Assembly (NCBI GenBank): GCA_003151735.1
Contig: PLYI01000054.1
Coordinates: 1-64,000 of the forward strand
DNA from: Candidatus Bathyarchaeota archaeon
GTDB taxonomy: Archaea > Thermoproteota > Bathyarchaeia > Bathyarchaeales > Bathycorpusculaceae
Length of the DNA: 64,000 bases
Direction: 5' to 3'
In this document: piece by piece, positions 63,330 through 64,000 of the stretch
Layout of the letters: each line of letters begins with the position of its first letter
Position numbering within the stretch: the stretch's first letter is position 1
Notes under the pieces: model-generated
Seen by the model: only the letters and a program-made list of their open reading frames with translations
Told to the model about the DNA's origin: nothing
Databases searched by the model: none
Position numbers and translations under genes: made by a program

Positions 63330-63656
63330 TTACTTGAGGGCTTGATCCATCCATTCCAAATAAGCCTTCGAACCCTCAACAATTGGAAGCGCCAAAACCT
63401 CCGGAACCTCATAACTATGCAAACCCTTCAAACGCTCAGCCAACTCCCCGAACAAATCCAAACGCGACTTCATAACCACCAAACATTCCTCAGCCCTCTC
63501 AACTTTGCCAGACCAGTGGAAAAACGAGATAACTGGGTTGATGATGTTTGCGCAAGCAATCAGTTTTTCAGTTAGAAGCGACTGTGCGATTTTTTCTGCT
63601 TCCATCTTATTTGGAGTAGTTACCAGAACGATTATGTAGTTGGTGTTTGTGCCCAT
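63330..63656 (-). CDS. cutA: CutA1 divalent-cation tolerance protein
   Basis: A 108-residue CutA1-fold protein: IIVLVTTPNKMEAEKIAQSL, then KLIACANIINPVISFFHWSG and KVERAEECLVVMKSR, HSYEVPEVLALPI and YLEWM. It forms trimers in other organisms. A metal-tolerance role is traditional but poorly defined. I prefer the inner ATG at 63656 (MGTNTNYIIV), since the extra residues of the ATG at 63680 do not match the family. It is upstream of trpE on the same strand but separated by the trp promoter. Confidence 0.92.
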   Translation of the reverse strand: MGTNTNYIIVLVTTPNKMEAEKIAQSLLTEKLIACANIINPVISFFHWSGKVERAEECLVVMKSRLDLFGELAERLKGLHSYEVPEVLALPIVEGSKAYLEWMDQALK

Positions 63657-63777
63657 GAACGTTCGCCATGTATTGTTCATTTTTGAAAATAAAAAACTTA
63701 CCCATCCTTTTTTTCACTCCGGCATTAATACATTTAAATTTCCCCAAGATTATATATTAACTGTAAGGCGAAACTTC

Positions 63778-64000
63778 TTGAAGGAAGAACACATCAAAAT
63801 CCTAAAAACCATGAACGAAGCCACAAACCGCATGGACATGACCATGTTTGCACAAGCCGTAAACCTGACTCCAAACCAAGCAATAGCAGAAGTGCAAGAG
63901 CTTGCCAAGGAGGGCTTTTTGCGAAAGGTAGGTAGCGGATTTGGCTTAACTGAAAAAGGCAAAATCGCTCTAAAAATGTTCACTCAGGTCCCAAGCGAGA
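63778..64000 (+). CDS. Winged-helix protein, cut by the window end
   Basis: The TTG at 63778 opens a frame of 74 codons running off the window: KEEHIKILKTMNEATNRMDM, then FAQAVNLTPNQAIAEVQELA and KEGFLRKVGSGFGLTEKGKI. This is a winged-helix DNA-binding pattern. An AT box (TTATATATTAA) about 25 bases upstream of the start region suggests a nearly leaderless mRNA. The rest of the protein is outside. Confidence 0.65.
   Translation, partial: MKEEHIKILKTMNEATNRMDMTMFAQAVNLTPNQAIAEVQELAKEGFLRKVGSGFGLTEKGKIALKMFTQVPSE

Noticed and set aside
1-64000. CRISPR arrays, insertion sequences, integrase attachment sites
   Set aside because: No regularly spaced repeats, transposase or integrase patterns, or flanking direct repeats were seen, even around the decayed region.

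Overview
The window is from an archaeon. It carries an archaeal aIF1A, ribosomal protein eL33 (L35Ae), an OB-fold RPA-type single-strand DNA-binding protein, a Mre11/Rad50 pair, an archaeal-type SRP RNA, AT-rich TATA boxes upstream of many genes, and surface proteins with a C-terminal membrane anchor. The small CxxC zinc ribbons and the combination of cobamide/haem and trp clusters fit a Bathyarchaeia-like lineage. That placement is an inference from gene content, not a measured result.

Region 1 (1-15 kb) is accessory and strongly decayed. Intact genes are a P-type proton ATPase, a DUF2945 protein, a DUF5752-like protein, a flavodiiron protein, a cupin, a membrane-anchored protein and a methyltransferase. 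Between them lie broken genes: a nitroreductase tail, a VOC-family gene, a D-2-hydroxyacid dehydrogenase, a second DUF5752-like gene, a cytochrome-b5-like gene, a rubredoxin-TPP enzyme stump, a rubrerythrin and an aquaporin tail. Several belong to oxygen and redox handling. Region 2 (15-25 kb) holds a flippase-like membrane protein, a TRAM protein, an old-yellow-enzyme oxidoreductase, a damaged MNT/HepT toxin-antitoxin pair, an SDR, a DUF1697 protein and mre11-rad50.

Region 3 (24.5-44 kb) is a tetrapyrrole supercluster. A wHTH regulator diverges from cbiM(N)-cbiQ-cbiO (cobalt uptake). After a vapBC pair, two divergent operons meet at about 37.05 kb. The leftward one is hemA, cbiX-cbiC fusion, cbiD, E, T, L, F, G, H. 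The rightward one is a domain-permuted CobB/CobQ-like amidotransferase, precorrin-2 dehydrogenase, hemB, hemL, hemC, cobA, hemD. Together they take glutamyl-tRNA to uroporphyrinogen III, precorrin-2 and most of the anaerobic corrin ring route. No cbiJ is seen here.

Region 4 (44-57 kb) mixes informational genes (eL33, aIF1A, RPA-like), three CxxC-CxxC zinc-ribbon proteins, surface proteins (two sharing one promoter/operator design), a small protein-nucleotidyltransferase pair, Cys-rich mini-genes and a broken GAF-PAS histidine kinase. Region 5 (57-64 kb) holds the SRP RNA, a trpEGDCBA operon without trpF, cutA and the start of a wHTH protein.

Two themes cut across the window. First, many reading frames are interrupted by single-base indels, often in homopolymers, and sometimes by clear point nonsense codons. 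Second, at least four otherwise good genes (cbiF, cbiH, a zinc ribbon next to aIF1A, trpE) have no ATG/GTG/TTG in the right place, and ATA or ATC sits where the start should be.
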